64,000 nt of DNA from Streptomyces sp. NBC_01283 (lineage in GTDB: Bacteria > Actinomycetota > Actinomycetes > Streptomycetales > Streptomycetaceae), in assembly GCF_041435335.1 (NCBI RefSeq), contig NZ_CP108430.1, positions 2,772,501 through 2,836,500 on the forward strand. The letters run 5' to 3'. The position numbers were made by a program, and so were the translations under genes. The notes beneath the pieces are model-generated. The model searched no databases and was not told the DNA's origin. It saw only the letters and a list, made by a program, of their open reading frames with translations. Positions 28,998-38,410 of the stretch are shown here, one piece after another (the first letter of the stretch is position 1; each line of letters begins with the position of its first letter).

Positions 28998-29055
28998 ACG
29001 GAGATCGACGTACGGGAAGACGGGGCTCCGGCGTACGTGCGGAGAAGGCGCGGGC

Positions 29056-29964
29056 TCAGGCGAAGACGGCCAGGCTCTTGGCCTTGCCCTTGAGCTCCTC
29101 GGCCAGGACCAGGAACCGGCCCTCCGGATCGAAGACCGCGACAGCGCCGACCCCGGCGTACTCCCCCGGCATCTCGATCCGCACGCCGTTGAGCAGCAGC
29201 CGAGCCCGCTTCTCGTCCACGTCCCAGCGCGGGAAGGCGGCGGTGGCCGCGTCCGCCACCGGCATCACCGTCAGCTCCTCCTGGAGCTGGTCGATGGTCT
29301 TCGCCGCGTCCAGCTTGTACGGGCCGACGCGGGTGCGCCGCAGGGCCGTCAGGTGGCCGCCGACCCCGAGGTCGGCGCCCAGGTCGCGGGCCAGGGCGCG
29401 GATGTACGTCCCCGACGAGCAGACGACGGAGACGACCAGGTCGAGGACGGGGGTGCCGTCCTCGGCGACGGCGTCCCTGACGTCGTACACGGTGAAGGCG
29501 GAGATCTTCACCGGCCGGGCGGGGATCTCGAAGTCCTCGCCCTCGCGCGCTCGCGCGTACGACCGCTTGCCGTCGATCTTGATGGCGCTGACCTTCGACG
29601 GCACCTGCATGATGTCGCCGGAGAGCTTGGCGATGCCCGCGTCGATGGCGTCGCGCTTGATGCCCGAGGCGTCGGCCGACGAGGTGATCTCGCCCTCGGC
29701 GTCGTCCGTGACGGTGTTCTGGCCGAGCCGGATCGTGCCGAGGTACTCCTTCTCCGTCAGCGCGAGATGGCCGAGGAGTTTGGTCGCCCGCTCGACCCCG
29801 AGGACGAGAACGCCCGTCGCCATGGGGTCGAGGGTGCCCGCGTGGCCGACGCGGCGGGTCTTGGCGATCCCGCGCATCTTGGCGACCACGTCATGCGAAG
29901 TGAAGCCGGACGGCTTGTCGACGATGACAAGTCCGTCCGGCGTCTTGTTGCCGGTGTTGCTCAT
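29056..29964 (-). CDS. truB: tRNA pseudouridine-55 synthase
   Basis: Makes pseudouridine 55 in the T-arm of tRNAs. The 302-residue protein starts with GLVIVDKPSGFTSHDVVAK and has RRVGHAGTLDPMATGVLVLG with the catalytic aspartate in GTLDP, then GTYIRALARDLGADLG, and a C-terminal PUA-like domain. It overlaps the rbfA stop by 4 nt and is the last gene of the operon. Confidence 0.96.
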   Translation of the reverse strand: MSNTGNKTPDGLVIVDKPSGFTSHDVVAKMRGIAKTRRVGHAGTLDPMATGVLVLGVERATKLLGHLALTEKEYLGTIRLGQNTVTDDAEGEITSSADASGIKRDAIDAGIAKLSGDIMQVPSKVSAIKIDGKRSYARAREGEDFEIPARPVKISAFTVYDVRDAVAEDGTPVLDLVVSVVCSSGTYIRALARDLGADLGVGGHLTALRRTRVGPYKLDAAKTIDQLQEELTVMPVADAATAAFPRWDVDEKRARLLLNGVRIEMPGEYAGVGAVAVFDPEGRFLVLAEELKGKAKSLAVFA

Positions 29965-30428
29965 GCCGAGGCGTCGCCATCCGTCTCGTCGTTGTCGTCG
30001 TCGTCCGCTTCCGGCTTGCGGTACGGGTCGGCCCCGCCGGCGAACTCGGCGCCCGCGGACACCTCGCGCACCTTCTCGTCCGACATCCGGGCCTTGTCGA
30101 GGAGGTCCTCGATGGCCTTGGCGTTGTCCGGCAGCGCGTCCGCCACGAAGGTGAGGCTCGGGGTGAACTTCACACCCGCCGCCGCACCGACCGCCGAACG
30201 GAGGACGCCCTTGGCGCTCTCCAGGCCGGCGGCGGCTGCCGCGCGGTCCTCGTCGTCGCCGTAGACCGTGTAGAAGACGGTCGCCTCCCGCAGGTCACCC
30301 GTCACCCGGGTGTCCGTGATGGTCACATGCGTACCGAGCCGCGGGTCCTTGATCCCGCGCTGCAGCTTCTTGGCAACCACCTCTCGGATGAGGTCCGCCA
30401 GCCTTTTCGCCCGCGCGTTGTCGGCCAC
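29961..30428 (-). CDS. rbfA: 30S ribosome-binding factor A
   Basis: Late 30S maturation factor with a KH-type fold. The 155-residue product starts MADNARAKRLADLIREVVAK from GTG 30428, with AAGGAG 8 nt upstream, and contains DPRLGTHVTITDTRVTGDLR and the helix VRSAVG-like VLRSAVGAAAGVKFTPSL. The C-terminal tail is acidic (DDDDNDETDGD). It lies 32 nt downstream of the DUF503 gene and overlaps truB. Confidence 0.95.
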   Translation of the reverse strand: MADNARAKRLADLIREVVAKKLQRGIKDPRLGTHVTITDTRVTGDLREATVFYTVYGDDEDRAAAAAGLESAKGVLRSAVGAAAGVKFTPSLTFVADALPDNAKAIEDLLDKARMSDEKVREVSAGAEFAGGADPYRKPEADDDDNDETDGDASA

Positions 30429-30460
30429 TGCTCCGTCTCCTTCTTCGCCTTGCTGTGCAA

Positions 30461-30754
30461 TCAGTCTTCGTCGCCGTGGAGCCTGCGTCGAACGGAGAGC
30501 AGCTCCACCTCGGGACGGGCGGCGACCAGGCGCTCGCACCGGTCCAGTACGTCGGTGAGGTGCCCCGTCTCCCCGGAGACCAATGCCAGGCCGATCTCGG
30601 CCCTGCGATGGAGGTCCTGGTTGCCGGTCTCCGCCGCGCTCACCGCGTATTTGCGCATGAGTTCGGCGACGATCGGGCGGACGACGGAGCGTTTCTCCTT
30701 CAGCGAGTGAACGTCGCCGAGGAGCAGATCGAAGGACAGTGTCCCCACATACAT
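30461..30754 (-). CDS. DUF503 family protein
   Basis: A 97-residue protein starting MYVGTLSFDLLLGDVHSLKE, the diagnostic DUF503 opening, with SLKEKRSVVRPIVAELMRKY and a C-terminal beta strand block. In many Gram-positive genomes it is encoded between infB and rbfA, exactly as here. The family is small, alpha-beta and of unknown biochemical role, presumably ribosome-related from context. No clear ribosome binding site precedes the ATG. Confidence 0.9.
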   Translation of the reverse strand: MYVGTLSFDLLLGDVHSLKEKRSVVRPIVAELMRKYAVSAAETGNQDLHRRAEIGLALVSGETGHLTDVLDRCERLVAARPEVELLSVRRRLHGDED

Positions 30755-30893
30755 GTGTGTCCGGATGTCCCGCCGGTTCGGGGTCGTGCCCCGCCAACCA
30801 CTTGGCAGGGACACAAGAACCGTACACGGAACGGCCGGGGCCGATCGACGGGATTTACCTCCCCTCGACCGGCCCCGGTTCGAGCTGCGTTGA

Positions 30894-33800
30894 TCAGCCG
30901 CGAGGCTTCTCGCGCATCTCGTACGTCGCGATGACGTCGTCGATCTTGATGTCGTTGAAGTTGCCGAGGTTGATACCGCCCTCGAACCCTTCGCGGATCT
31001 CGGTGACGTCGTCCTTGAAGCGGCGCAGACCGGAGATGTTGAGGCTCTCCGCGATGACCTTGCCGTCGCGGATGAGGCGCGCCTTGGTGTTGCGCTTGAC
31101 CTCGCCCGACCGGACCAGGACACCGGCGATGTTGCCCAGCTTGGACGAGCGGAAGATCTCGCGGATCTCCGCCGTGCCGAGCTCGACCTCTTCGTACTCC
31201 GGCTTGAGCATGCCCTTGAGGGCCGCTTCGATCTCTTCGATCGCCTGGTAGATGACCGAGTAGTACCGGACGTCCACGCCTTCGCGGTCGGCCATCTGCG
31301 CGGCACGACCGGCCGCACGGACGTTGAAGCCGATCACGATCGCGTCGGAGCCGGTCGCCAGGTCGATGTCCGACTCGGTGACCGCACCCACGCCGCGGTG
31401 CAGGACGCGGATGTCGACCTCTTCGCCGACGTCGAGCTGGAGCAGCGAGGACTCGAGAGCCTCCACCGAACCGGACGCGTCGCCCTTGATGATGAGGTTG
31501 AGTTCCTGCACCAGACCGGCCTTGAGGGCCTCGTCCAGGTTCTCCAGGGAGAACCGAACACCCTTGCGGGCGAAGCGGACGTTGCGCTCACGGGCGGCAC
31601 GCTTCTCGGCGATCTGACGGGCCGTACGGTCCTCGTCGACGACCAGGAAGTTGTCGCCGGCACCCGGGACGTTGGTGAGACCGAGGACGAGGACCGGAGT
31701 CGACGGACCCGCCTCTTCCACGTTCTCGCCCTTGTCGTCGAGCATCGCGCGGACTCGGCCGTACGCGTCGCCGACCACCATCGTGTCACCGACGCGGAGG
31801 GTACCGCGCTGGACCAGGACGGTCGCGACGGCGCCGCGGCCCTTGTCCAGGTGGGACTCGATCGCAATACCCTGCGCGTCCTGCGCCGGGTTCGCGCGCA
31901 GGTCGAGCGAGGCGTCCGCGGTCAGGACCACGGCCTCCAGGAGGGCCTCGATGTTCTCGCCCTGCTTGGCGGAGATGTCGACGAACATCGTGTCGCCGCC
32001 GTACTCCTCGGCCACCAGACCGAACTCGGTGAGCTGACCGCGCACCTTGGTCGGGTCGGCACCCTCGACGTCGATCTTGTTGACCGCGACCACGATCGGC
32101 ACGTCGGCCGCCTTGGCGTGGTTCAGCGCCTCGATCGTCTGCGGCATCACACCGTCGTTGGCCGCGACCACGAGGATCGCGATGTCGGTGGACTTCGCAC
32201 CACGGGCACGCATGGCGGTGAACGCCTCGTGACCGGGGGTGTCGATGAAGGTGATCCGGCGGTCCTCGCCGTTGACCTCGGCACCGACCTGGTACGCACC
32301 GATGTGCTGCGTAATACCGCCGGCCTCGCCCGCAATGACGTTCGTCTTGCGGATCGCGTCCAGAAGTCGGGTCTTACCGTGGTCGACGTGACCCATGACG
32401 GTCACGACCGGCGGACGCGCGACGAGTGCTTCCTCGCCGCCCTCGTCCTCGCCGAACTCGATGTCGAAGGACTCGAGCAGCTCGCGGTCCTCCTCCTCGG
32501 GGCTGACGATCTCAAGGACGAAGTTCATCTCGTCCGCGAGCAGCCTCAGCGTCTCGTCCGGCACGGACTGCGTGGCCGTGACCATCTCGCCGAGGTTCAT
32601 CATCACGCCGACGAGCGACGCCGGGTTGGCGTTGATCTTCTCGGCGAAGTCGGTCAGCGAGGCACCACGGGACAGGCGGACAGCCTGGCCGTTGCCCCTC
32701 GGCAGCATGACGCCGCCGACCGACGGAGCCTGCATCGACTCGTACTCCTGGCGCCTCTGCCGCTTCGACTTGCGGCCACGACGGGCGGGCCCGCCGGGAC
32801 GGCCGAACGCACCCTGCGTGCCACCACGGGCACCGGGGCCGCCGGGACGACCGCCACCGGGGCGACCGGCGAAACCGCCGCCACCACCGGGACGACCGGC
32901 GAAACCGCCACCGCCACCGCCACCACCGGGACGACCGGCGAAACCGCCACCGCCACCGGGACCGGCCGGACGGCCTGCGAAGCCGCCGCCACCGGGACGA
33001 CCGCCGCCGCCCGGGCGACCGCCGCCGCCACCGGGACCACGGCCACCGCCGGGGCCACCACCGGGACGCGGACCGGCAGCGGGACGCTGCGGCATCATGC
33101 CCGGGTTGGGACGGTTACCGCCGCCACCGGGGGCGCCGCCGGGACGCGGGGCACCACCCTGCGGGCGAGGCATGCCGCCGGGGCTGGGGCGAGCGCCGCC
33201 CTGACCCTGCGGACGAGGAGCACCCTGGCCGCCCTGGCCCTGCGGGCGCGGGGCGCCGCCGGGACCGCCGGGGCCACCCTGGCCGCCGGGACGCGGGGCG
33301 CCGCCCGGACGGGGCGCCTGCGGGCGCGCCATGCCGGTGGAGCCACCAGAGGTGAAGGGGTTGTTGCCGGGACGCGGTCCTGCCGGACGGCCACCGGGGC
33401 GCGCTGCGCCACCCTGGCCGCCGGGACGCGGAGCGCCACCCTGACGGTCGCCGCGGTCGCCACGACCCTGGCCACCCTGACCCTGACCACCCTGGCCGGG
33501 GGCCGGACGGCCCGCGGGCTTGGGGGCACCCGGGCGAGCGCCCGGACGGGGACCTGCCGGCGCCGAAGAGGCGGCAGGGGCAGCCGGAGCGGCCGGCGGA
33601 GCGGTGAACTCCGGGGCGGCCGGAGCCGGGCTGACCGGTGCGGCAGGGGCAGCCGGAGCCGCCGGGGCGGCCGGAGCTGCGGGCGCCGGCTTCGGCGTCG
33701 GCGGCTTCGGACCCGGACGCGGGCCGGGAGCGGCCGGGGAGGCCGCGGGCTTGTCGGCCGCGGCGGCGGGCTTGGCCGCCGGCGGCTTCGGCGCGGCCGG

Positions 33801-34079
33801 ACCCGGACGGGCGGCCTGCGCGGGAGAGGGGGACGCCGGGCCCGAGGGGGCCGGCGGCTTGGGGGCGGCCTGCTTGCGCGGCGCCCCGGGCTTGGCGGCG
33901 GCGGGCTTGCCGTTGCCACCACCCTGGTTCAATGCGTCAGTCAATTTGCGTACAACGGGCGCCTCGATCGTCGAGGACGCCGAACGTACGAATTCACCGA
34001 GTTCTTGGAGCTTGGCCATGACGACCTTGCTCTCTACGCCGAACTCCTTGGCGAGCTCGTATACCCGGACCTTAGCCAC
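30894..34079 (-). CDS. infB: Translation initiation factor IF-2
   Basis: GTPase that delivers initiator tRNA to the 30S subunit. The 1061-residue protein is long because of a 400-residue Pro/Ala/Gly-rich N-terminal region (about 50-430) with repeated [12 protein letters not shown] and RPGG units. The conserved part has the IF2-N helices ([20 protein letters not shown] and a second copy near 490), G1 GHVDHGKT, G3 DTPGHEAF, G4 NKID, and the C-terminal domains ending [23 protein letters not shown] start at 34079. It follows ylxR in the nusA operon. Confidence 0.97.
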   Translation of the reverse strand: MAKVRVYELAKEFGVESKVVMAKLQELGEFVRSASSTIEAPVVRKLTDALNQGGGNGKPAAAKPGAPRKQAAPKPPAPSGPASPSPAQAARPGPAAPKPPAAKPAAAADKPAASPAAPGPRPGPKPPTPKPAPAAPAAPAAPAAPAAPVSPAPAAPEFTAPPAAPAAPAASSAPAGPRPGARPGAPKPAGRPAPGQGGQGQGGQGRGDRGDRQGGAPRPGGQGGAARPGGRPAGPRPGNNPFTSGGSTGMARPQAPRPGGAPRPGGQGGPGGPGGAPRPQGQGGQGAPRPQGQGGARPSPGGMPRPQGGAPRPGGAPGGGGNRPNPGMMPQRPAAGPRPGGGPGGGRGPGGGGGRPGGGGRPGGGGFAGRPAGPGGGGGFAGRPGGGGGGGGFAGRPGGGGGFAGRPGGGRPGGPGARGGTQGAFGRPGGPARRGRKSKRQRRQEYESMQAPSVGGVMLPRGNGQAVRLSRGASLTDFAEKINANPASLVGVMMNLGEMVTATQSVPDETLRLLADEMNFVLEIVSPEEEDRELLESFDIEFGEDEGGEEALVARPPVVTVMGHVDHGKTRLLDAIRKTNVIAGEAGGITQHIGAYQVGAEVNGEDRRITFIDTPGHEAFTAMRARGAKSTDIAILVVAANDGVMPQTIEALNHAKAADVPIVVAVNKIDVEGADPTKVRGQLTEFGLVAEEYGGDTMFVDISAKQGENIEALLEAVVLTADASLDLRANPAQDAQGIAIESHLDKGRGAVATVLVQRGTLRVGDTMVVGDAYGRVRAMLDDKGENVEEAGPSTPVLVLGLTNVPGAGDNFLVVDEDRTARQIAEKRAARERNVRFARKGVRFSLENLDEALKAGLVQELNLIIKGDASGSVEALESSLLQLDVGEEVDIRVLHRGVGAVTESDIDLATGSDAIVIGFNVRAAGRAAQMADREGVDVRYYSVIYQAIEEIEAALKGMLKPEYEEVELGTAEIREIFRSSKLGNIAGVLVRSGEVKRNTKARLIRDGKVIAESLNISGLRRFKDDVTEIREGFEGGINLGNFNDIKIDDVIATYEMREKPRG

Positions 34080-34224
34080 TTCGCTCCTTTTAGGTCCGGG
34101 TTACGCCGGACCGTCGCTACTTCATGGGCGTACTCATCGCGTGCTCATCGAGTGCTCATCGCAATCTCGACCTACTTCCAACTCGCGGAATACCAGGGCC
34201 GCGCGGGGTTCCGCGCGACCTTCC

Positions 34225-34515
34225 TTACGGTGTTGCCTGCTGGGCAACTGTCTCGACGACTCGGCGCAAGTCCGCCGTGTCGAGCGGGCCCGGGGCCCGG
34301 AAGGCCCTCGGGAACGCCCTGCGTCGGACCGCCAGGTCGAGACAGACCGGAACGGGGTGGATGTACGCACCCCGGCCGGGCAGCGTACCGCTTGGATCGG
34401 GGGCGCAAGCGCCCTCTTTCGCCACGATGCGCAGCAGATCGTTCTTGGCCGCTCGCTCCCGGCACCCCACACAGGTGCGTTCAGGGCATGCGCGGGCTTG
34501 CGTCCGGCCAGACAC
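34225..34515 (-). CDS. YlxR family RNA-binding protein
   Basis: A 96-residue DUF448/YlxR protein with the signature PERTCVGCRERAAKNDLLRI and GRGAYIHPVPVCLDLAVRRRAF. YlxR is encoded between nusA and infB in most Gram-positive bacteria, binds RNA or RNase P in some, and can influence gene expression. Here it keeps that place, 101 nt after nusA and 145 nt before infB. Confidence 0.92.
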   Translation of the reverse strand: MSGRTQARACPERTCVGCRERAAKNDLLRIVAKEGACAPDPSGTLPGRGAYIHPVPVCLDLAVRRRAFPRAFRAPGPLDTADLRRVVETVAQQATP

Positions 34516-34616
34516 GATTAAGTCTACCTCCCCGCACCGACCTCACCCCTTTGGGGCAAAAATCGAACGGTTGTTGTCTTGATCAGTACGCGATCAGCGG
34601 TCGATCGGCACCCCGA

Positions 34617-35615
34617 TCAGGCCTCCGGGGAGTCCTGCGGCTGCTCGGTGTCCGGACGGATGTCGATGCGCCAGCCCGTGAGCCGCGCGGCGAGGCGGGC
34701 GTTCTGGCCCTCCTTGCCGATCGCGAGGGAGAGCTGGTAGTCGGGCACCGTGACCCGCGCGGAACGGGCCGCGAGGTCGACGATCTCCACCTTGCTGACC
34801 CGCGCCGGGGAGAGCGCGTGGGCGACCATCTCACCCGGGTCGTCCGACCAGTCGACGATGTCGATCTTCTCGCCGTTGAGCTCGGCCATGACGTTGCGCA
34901 CACGCTGGCCCATCGGACCGATGCAGGCGCCCTTGGCGTTGAGCCCGGAGCGGGTGGAACGGACCGCGATCTTGGTCCGGTGACCGGCCTCGCGGGCGAT
35001 GGCCGAGATCTCGACCGATCCGTCGGCGATCTCCGGCACCTCGAGCGCGAAGAGCTTCTTGACGAGGTTCGGGTGCGTGCGGGACAGCGTGACCGAGGGG
35101 CCGCGGACGCCCTTCGCCACCCGGACGACGTACGAACGAAGGCGCAGACCGTGGGCGTACTCCTCGCCCGGGACCTGCTCCTGCACCGGCAGGATGGCCT
35201 CGAGCTTGCCGATGTCGACGAGCACGTTCTTCGGGTCGCGGCCCTGCTGGACGACGCCCGTGACGATGTCGCCCTCGCGGCCGGCGTACTCCCCGAGCGT
35301 CGCGTCGTCCTGGGCGTCGCGCAGACGCTGCAGGATGACCTGCTTGGCGGTCGTCGCGGCGATCCGGCCGAAGTCCGACGGGGTGTCGTCGAACTCCTTG
35401 GCCTCCTGCCCCTCTTCGAGGTCCGCCGGGTCCTCCGTCGCCCACACCGTCACATGGCCGCTGTCGCGGTCCAGCTTCACGCGGGCGCGACGGAAACTGC
35501 CGTCGGTGCGGTGGTAGGCGATGAGGAGGGCCGACTCGATCGCCTCGACCAGCAGGTCGAAGGAGATCTCCTTCTCCCGGACCAGACCCCGCAGGGCACT
35601 CATGTCGATGTCCAC
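34617..35615 (-). CDS. nusA: Transcription termination/antitermination factor NusA
   Basis: RNA polymerase-associated pausing and antitermination factor. The 332-residue protein has the N-terminal polymerase-binding domain, S1 (about 110-185, [21 protein letters not shown]), and two KH domains with [20 protein letters not shown]. It lacks the C-terminal acidic repeats found in enterobacteria, the normal actinobacterial form. It starts 2 nt after rimP ends, so the two are cotranscribed. Confidence 0.96.
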   Translation of the reverse strand: MDIDMSALRGLVREKEISFDLLVEAIESALLIAYHRTDGSFRRARVKLDRDSGHVTVWATEDPADLEEGQEAKEFDDTPSDFGRIAATTAKQVILQRLRDAQDDATLGEYAGREGDIVTGVVQQGRDPKNVLVDIGKLEAILPVQEQVPGEEYAHGLRLRSYVVRVAKGVRGPSVTLSRTHPNLVKKLFALEVPEIADGSVEISAIAREAGHRTKIAVRSTRSGLNAKGACIGPMGQRVRNVMAELNGEKIDIVDWSDDPGEMVAHALSPARVSKVEIVDLAARSARVTVPDYQLSLAIGKEGQNARLAARLTGWRIDIRPDTEQPQDSPEA

Positions 35616-35617
35616 GG

Positions 35618-36118
35618 CTACGCCTCCTCTTCCTTCTTGTCCTTGCGGTTGAACTCGACCTCGACGCGCGCCTTGGCGATCGCGTCGAAGGTGAGCCTGC
35701 GGGCGGTGGGCTTACGCCCCTTCACGCCCGGTACTTCAAGATTCACGCCTTCGTCGTCCACCTCGAGGATGCGGGCGATCAGGTCGTCGCCGCCCTCCGT
35801 CAGCTGGAACTTCACCAGGCGGCCGACGGCGCGCAGATAGTGGCGGTGCTCCGTCAGCGGGCGCTCGGCGCCCGGGGAGCCGACTTCGAGGGTGTACTCC
35901 CCGTCGCCCATCGCGTCGCTCTCGTCGAGCTTCTCGGAGATTTCGCGGCTGATCTCCGCGATCTGATCCAGGTCCACGCCGTCGTCGGAGTCGATCACCA
36001 CGCGCAGCACCCGACTGCGTCCGACCGAGGCCACTTCGATCTCTTCGAGATCCAGTTCCTTCGAGCTGACGAGCGGTTCCAGCAGTTCTCGCAGCCTCTC
36101 GCTCTGGGTGGTGCTCAT
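35618..36118 (-). CDS. rimP: Ribosome maturation factor RimP
   Basis: Needed for 30S assembly. The 166-residue product from ATG 36118 (GAGGAG upstream) contains [38 protein letters not shown] and [14 protein letters not shown], the two diagnostic blocks. It is the first gene of the rimP-nusA-ylxR-infB-DUF503-rbfA-truB operon; the promoter should lie in 36119-36370, shared with a divergent lipoprotein gene. Confidence 0.95.
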   Translation of the reverse strand: MSTTQSERLRELLEPLVSSKELDLEEIEVASVGRSRVLRVVIDSDDGVDLDQIAEISREISEKLDESDAMGDGEYTLEVGSPGAERPLTEHRHYLRAVGRLVKFQLTEGGDDLIARILEVDDEGVNLEVPGVKGRKPTARRLTFDAIAKARVEVEFNRKDKKEEEA

Positions 36119-36370
36119 CCGGGTGACTCCTCGGCCGCGTGTGCTGTTGTGGGATCGTTCGCGTGTCAGGTCAAAGGGTATCCGGTCCCGAGGGGTGTTG
36201 CCGCCCGCCGTCCGGCCCCCGTCCGGCCGCGGCACGGCCCCGTCCGACCGGCACCGAGCCGCTCACGCGTACGAGGGCAGGCCGCAGGTACGGTGATCAC
36301 CGGGCTCGCGCCCGGCTCGCCCACCATCTGACTGCCTGCCTTTCTGGCCTTCCTGCCGAGGACGTCCGCT

Positions 36371-36922
36371 GTGCCGTCGTATCCCACCCCCTCGCACGCC
36401 CGCTCGGGGCCGCGCCGCAGGAGCCTGCTGACCGGGGCCGCCGGAGCGGCCGGGGCCGTACTGCTCTCGGGCTGCTCGGACTCCTCGTCCACGGACGAGG
36501 ACGAGCGCCCCTCCGCCGCCGCGCGGCTGCGCGCGCGTGCCGCCCGGGACAGCGGTGAGCTGCTCGGGCGCTACGACGCCGTCCTCGCCGCGCATCCCTC
36601 GCTGGCCGGGCGGCTGGATCCGCTGCGGGCCGAGGTGAAGCGGCACGAGGCGGTCTTCGCCGAGGGATCCGCTCCCCCGAGCCCCTCGGCTTCGACGGGT
36701 GCTCCCGCCCCCTCCGCCCCCTCCGCGCCGCCCTCCCGGAAGCCCGCCGTCCCCAAGGACGAGAAGGACGCGGTGCGTGAGCTCGCCAAGGCCGAGCGGG
36801 AGCTGGCCAAGCGGCGCGGGAGCGAGCTGCTGGACGCGCCGGCTGAGCTGGCCAGGCTGCTCGCGTCGGTGGCGGCCTCGGGCGCCACGCACGCGTATCT
36901 GCTGACGGAGGGCGACAAGTGA
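36371..36922 (+). CDS. Secreted lipoprotein with Tat-like signal
   Basis: A 183-residue protein. The N-terminus has a twin-arginine stretch (GPRRRSLLTG), a hydrophobic core and a lipobox LLSGC, so it is probably a Tat-exported lipoprotein. The mature part is helical, acidic/basic, interrupted by a Pro/Ser linker (about 100-122), and pairs in an operon with a ferritin-like DUF4439 gene. I recognise the arrangement from streptomycetes but not a function. Confidence 0.75.
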   Translation: MPSYPTPSHARSGPRRRSLLTGAAGAAGAVLLSGCSDSSSTDEDERPSAAARLRARAARDSGELLGRYDAVLAAHPSLAGRLDPLRAEVKRHEAVFAEGSAPPSPSASTGAPAPSAPSAPPSRKPAVPKDEKDAVRELAKAERELAKRRGSELLDAPAELARLLASVAASGATHAYLLTEGDK

Positions 36923-37386
36923 GCGATTCCAAGGACGAGTTGCGCGCGGTGCAGGCCGCGCTGGGCGCCGAGCACGCCGCCGTGTACGGCTTCGGGGTCG
37001 TCGGCGGCCGGATCAGCGAGGGCCGCAGGGAGGAGGCGCGCACGGCGTACGACGCGCATCGCGCCCGGCGCGACGCGTTGCAGCGCGCCGTGCGCGACCT
37101 GGGCGGCGAGCCCGAGCCGTCGGCGGCCGCCTACGCGCTGCCGTTCGCGGTGCCGGACTCCGATGCCGCCGTACGGCTCGCCACGGAGCTGGAGGAACGG
37201 GTCGCGGGGGTCTACTCCGATCTCGTACGGGCCTCCACCGGCGCCCGGCGCGGCAGCGCGGCCGAGGCGCTTCGGGAGGCGGCGGTCCGTGCGGCACGGT
37301 GGCGCGGCGGGAGCGTAACCTTCCCTGGTCTCGCAGAGCGGGCCGCCGGGTCGGACACCACCGCACCGGCGGGCCCCAAGGCGTAG
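36919..37386 (+). CDS. Ferritin-like DUF4439 protein
   Basis: A 155-residue four-helix protein with DELRAVQAALGAEHAAVYGFGVVGGR as helix one, where E and H resemble ferritin-like positions, then a second helix rich in ARTAYDAHRARRDAL. The GTG start overlaps the preceding lipoprotein stop (GTGA). DUF4439 is described as a ferritin-like domain; metal binding is not shown. The lipoprotein may carry or expose it, an inference from the gene pair. Confidence 0.8.
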   Translation: MSDSKDELRAVQAALGAEHAAVYGFGVVGGRISEGRREEARTAYDAHRARRDALQRAVRDLGGEPEPSAAAYALPFAVPDSDAAVRLATELEERVAGVYSDLVRASTGARRGSAAEALREAAVRAARWRGGSVTFPGLAERAAGSDTTAPAGPKA

Positions 37387-37421
37387 GCGCTCACGACCGC
37401 CAGGAAGGGAACACCTCGCGC

Positions 37422-38315
37422 ATGGCTTTCGAACCGCCCCGGCGCCTCGTCACCGCACTCGGCGAGGCGGCGCAGGACGGCGACGACTGGCTGGAGAAGC
37501 TGCCCGGAGCAGCCGAACAGGCCGTCGCTCTACGCGAGTTGACCGTCGAGCGGGTGCACGTGCCCGGTGGGCGCAGCAGCCTCGTCATCATGGTACGCCA
37601 AGCCGACGACGCGCCCGCGGTGCTGAAGCTGGTGCCGCCGAGGTCGCGGCCCGAGAGCGAGCGCGCCGCGCTCGCGCACTGGAACGGGCTCGGTGCCGTA
37701 CGGCTGCTCGACCCCTCCGCCGCGGACGGGGCCCTCCTCCTGGAGCGGCTGCACCGCGATGTGTCGGTCCGTTCGCTGCCCGAGGCCAAGGCCCTCCTGG
37801 AGGCGGCGGGCACGCTGCGCCGGCTGTGGGTGGAGCCGCCCACCGGGCACCGCTTCGAGACGGTCGCCGAGCGGACGGGACGGCAGGCGGACGCGATGCG
37901 GGCCGCCTCGGACGGGGACGTCGCGCCGCTGGTGGACGCCGCGCTCGCCGCGCGGGACGAGCTGCTGGCCGGGGACGTGGAGGTACGGCTGCTGCACGGC
38001 ACGTTCCGGCAGAGCAAGGTGCTTCAGGGCGACCGCGTGCCGTGGCTGGCCGTGGGGCCCGACCCGGTGGTGGGCGAGTGCGCGTTCGACCTGGCCCGCC
38101 TGGTGCGGGACCGGGTGGAGGACCTCATCGCCTCGCCCTCCGGGGCGTCGATCACCCGGCGCCGGGTGAAGAAGCTGGCCGAGTCGCTGGACGTGGACCA
38201 GGAGCGGCTGCGGGGCTGGACGCTGTTCCGGGCCGTGGAGTCCGGGGTGCGGGCACGGCGCGTGGGGCGGGAGCAGGACGCGGAGCTGCTGCTGGAGTTC
38301 GCGGGGTGGCTGTAG
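37422..38315 (+). CDS. Aminoglycoside phosphotransferase-like protein, degenerate active site
   Basis: A 297-residue protein with the streptomycin 6-kinase/APH fold: nucleotide-contact lysine in PAVLKLVPP (Lys69), hinge LLLERLHRD, and FDLARLVRDRVEDL in the C-lobe. The catalytic loop, normally HGDLHxxN, reads HGTFRQSK (192-199), replacing the catalytic Asp with Thr and the Asn with Lys. The following metal-binding Asp of the IDP motif is also absent (LAVGPDP). It is therefore probably a pseudokinase rather than a resistance enzyme. It follows the DUF4439 gene by 35 nt. Confidence 0.75.
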   Translation: MAFEPPRRLVTALGEAAQDGDDWLEKLPGAAEQAVALRELTVERVHVPGGRSSLVIMVRQADDAPAVLKLVPPRSRPESERAALAHWNGLGAVRLLDPSAADGALLLERLHRDVSVRSLPEAKALLEAAGTLRRLWVEPPTGHRFETVAERTGRQADAMRAASDGDVAPLVDAALAARDELLAGDVEVRLLHGTFRQSKVLQGDRVPWLAVGPDPVVGECAFDLARLVRDRVEDLIASPSGASITRRRVKKLAESLDVDQERLRGWTLFRAVESGVRARRVGREQDAELLLEFAGWL

Positions 38316-38358
38316 CGGGCTCCTGTGCCGCAACCACTTGATCCGCCGAGTTCGTCCC

Positions 38359-38400
38359 CAGACGCCGGACGGGCTGAAGATTCAGCCCGTCCGGCGTCTG
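38359..38400. terminator. Bidirectional terminator between the pseudokinase gene and proS
   Basis: A perfect 20-bp inverted repeat, CAGACGCCGGACGGGCTGAA (38359-38378) and its complement at 38381-38400, separated by only 2 nt. It serves two convergent genes whose stops lie 43 nt and 10 nt away. Confidence 0.9.
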
Positions 38401-38410
38401 AGCATCAGGC

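Noticed and set aside
32790..33540. Dense short repeats resembling a CRISPR or satellite array
   Set aside because: They are codon-level repeats (GGxGG, RPGG) of the IF-2 N-terminal region, without constant repeat-spacer structure.
31398..35840. 1480-codon plus-strand open frame
   Set aside because: Runs antisense through infB, ylxR, nusA and rimP; the Thr/Gly/Ala-repeats are the complement of the IF-2 low-complexity region.
37422..38315. Active aminoglycoside resistance kinase
   Set aside because: The catalytic Asp and Asn of the phosphotransferase loop are replaced, so resistance activity is not supported.
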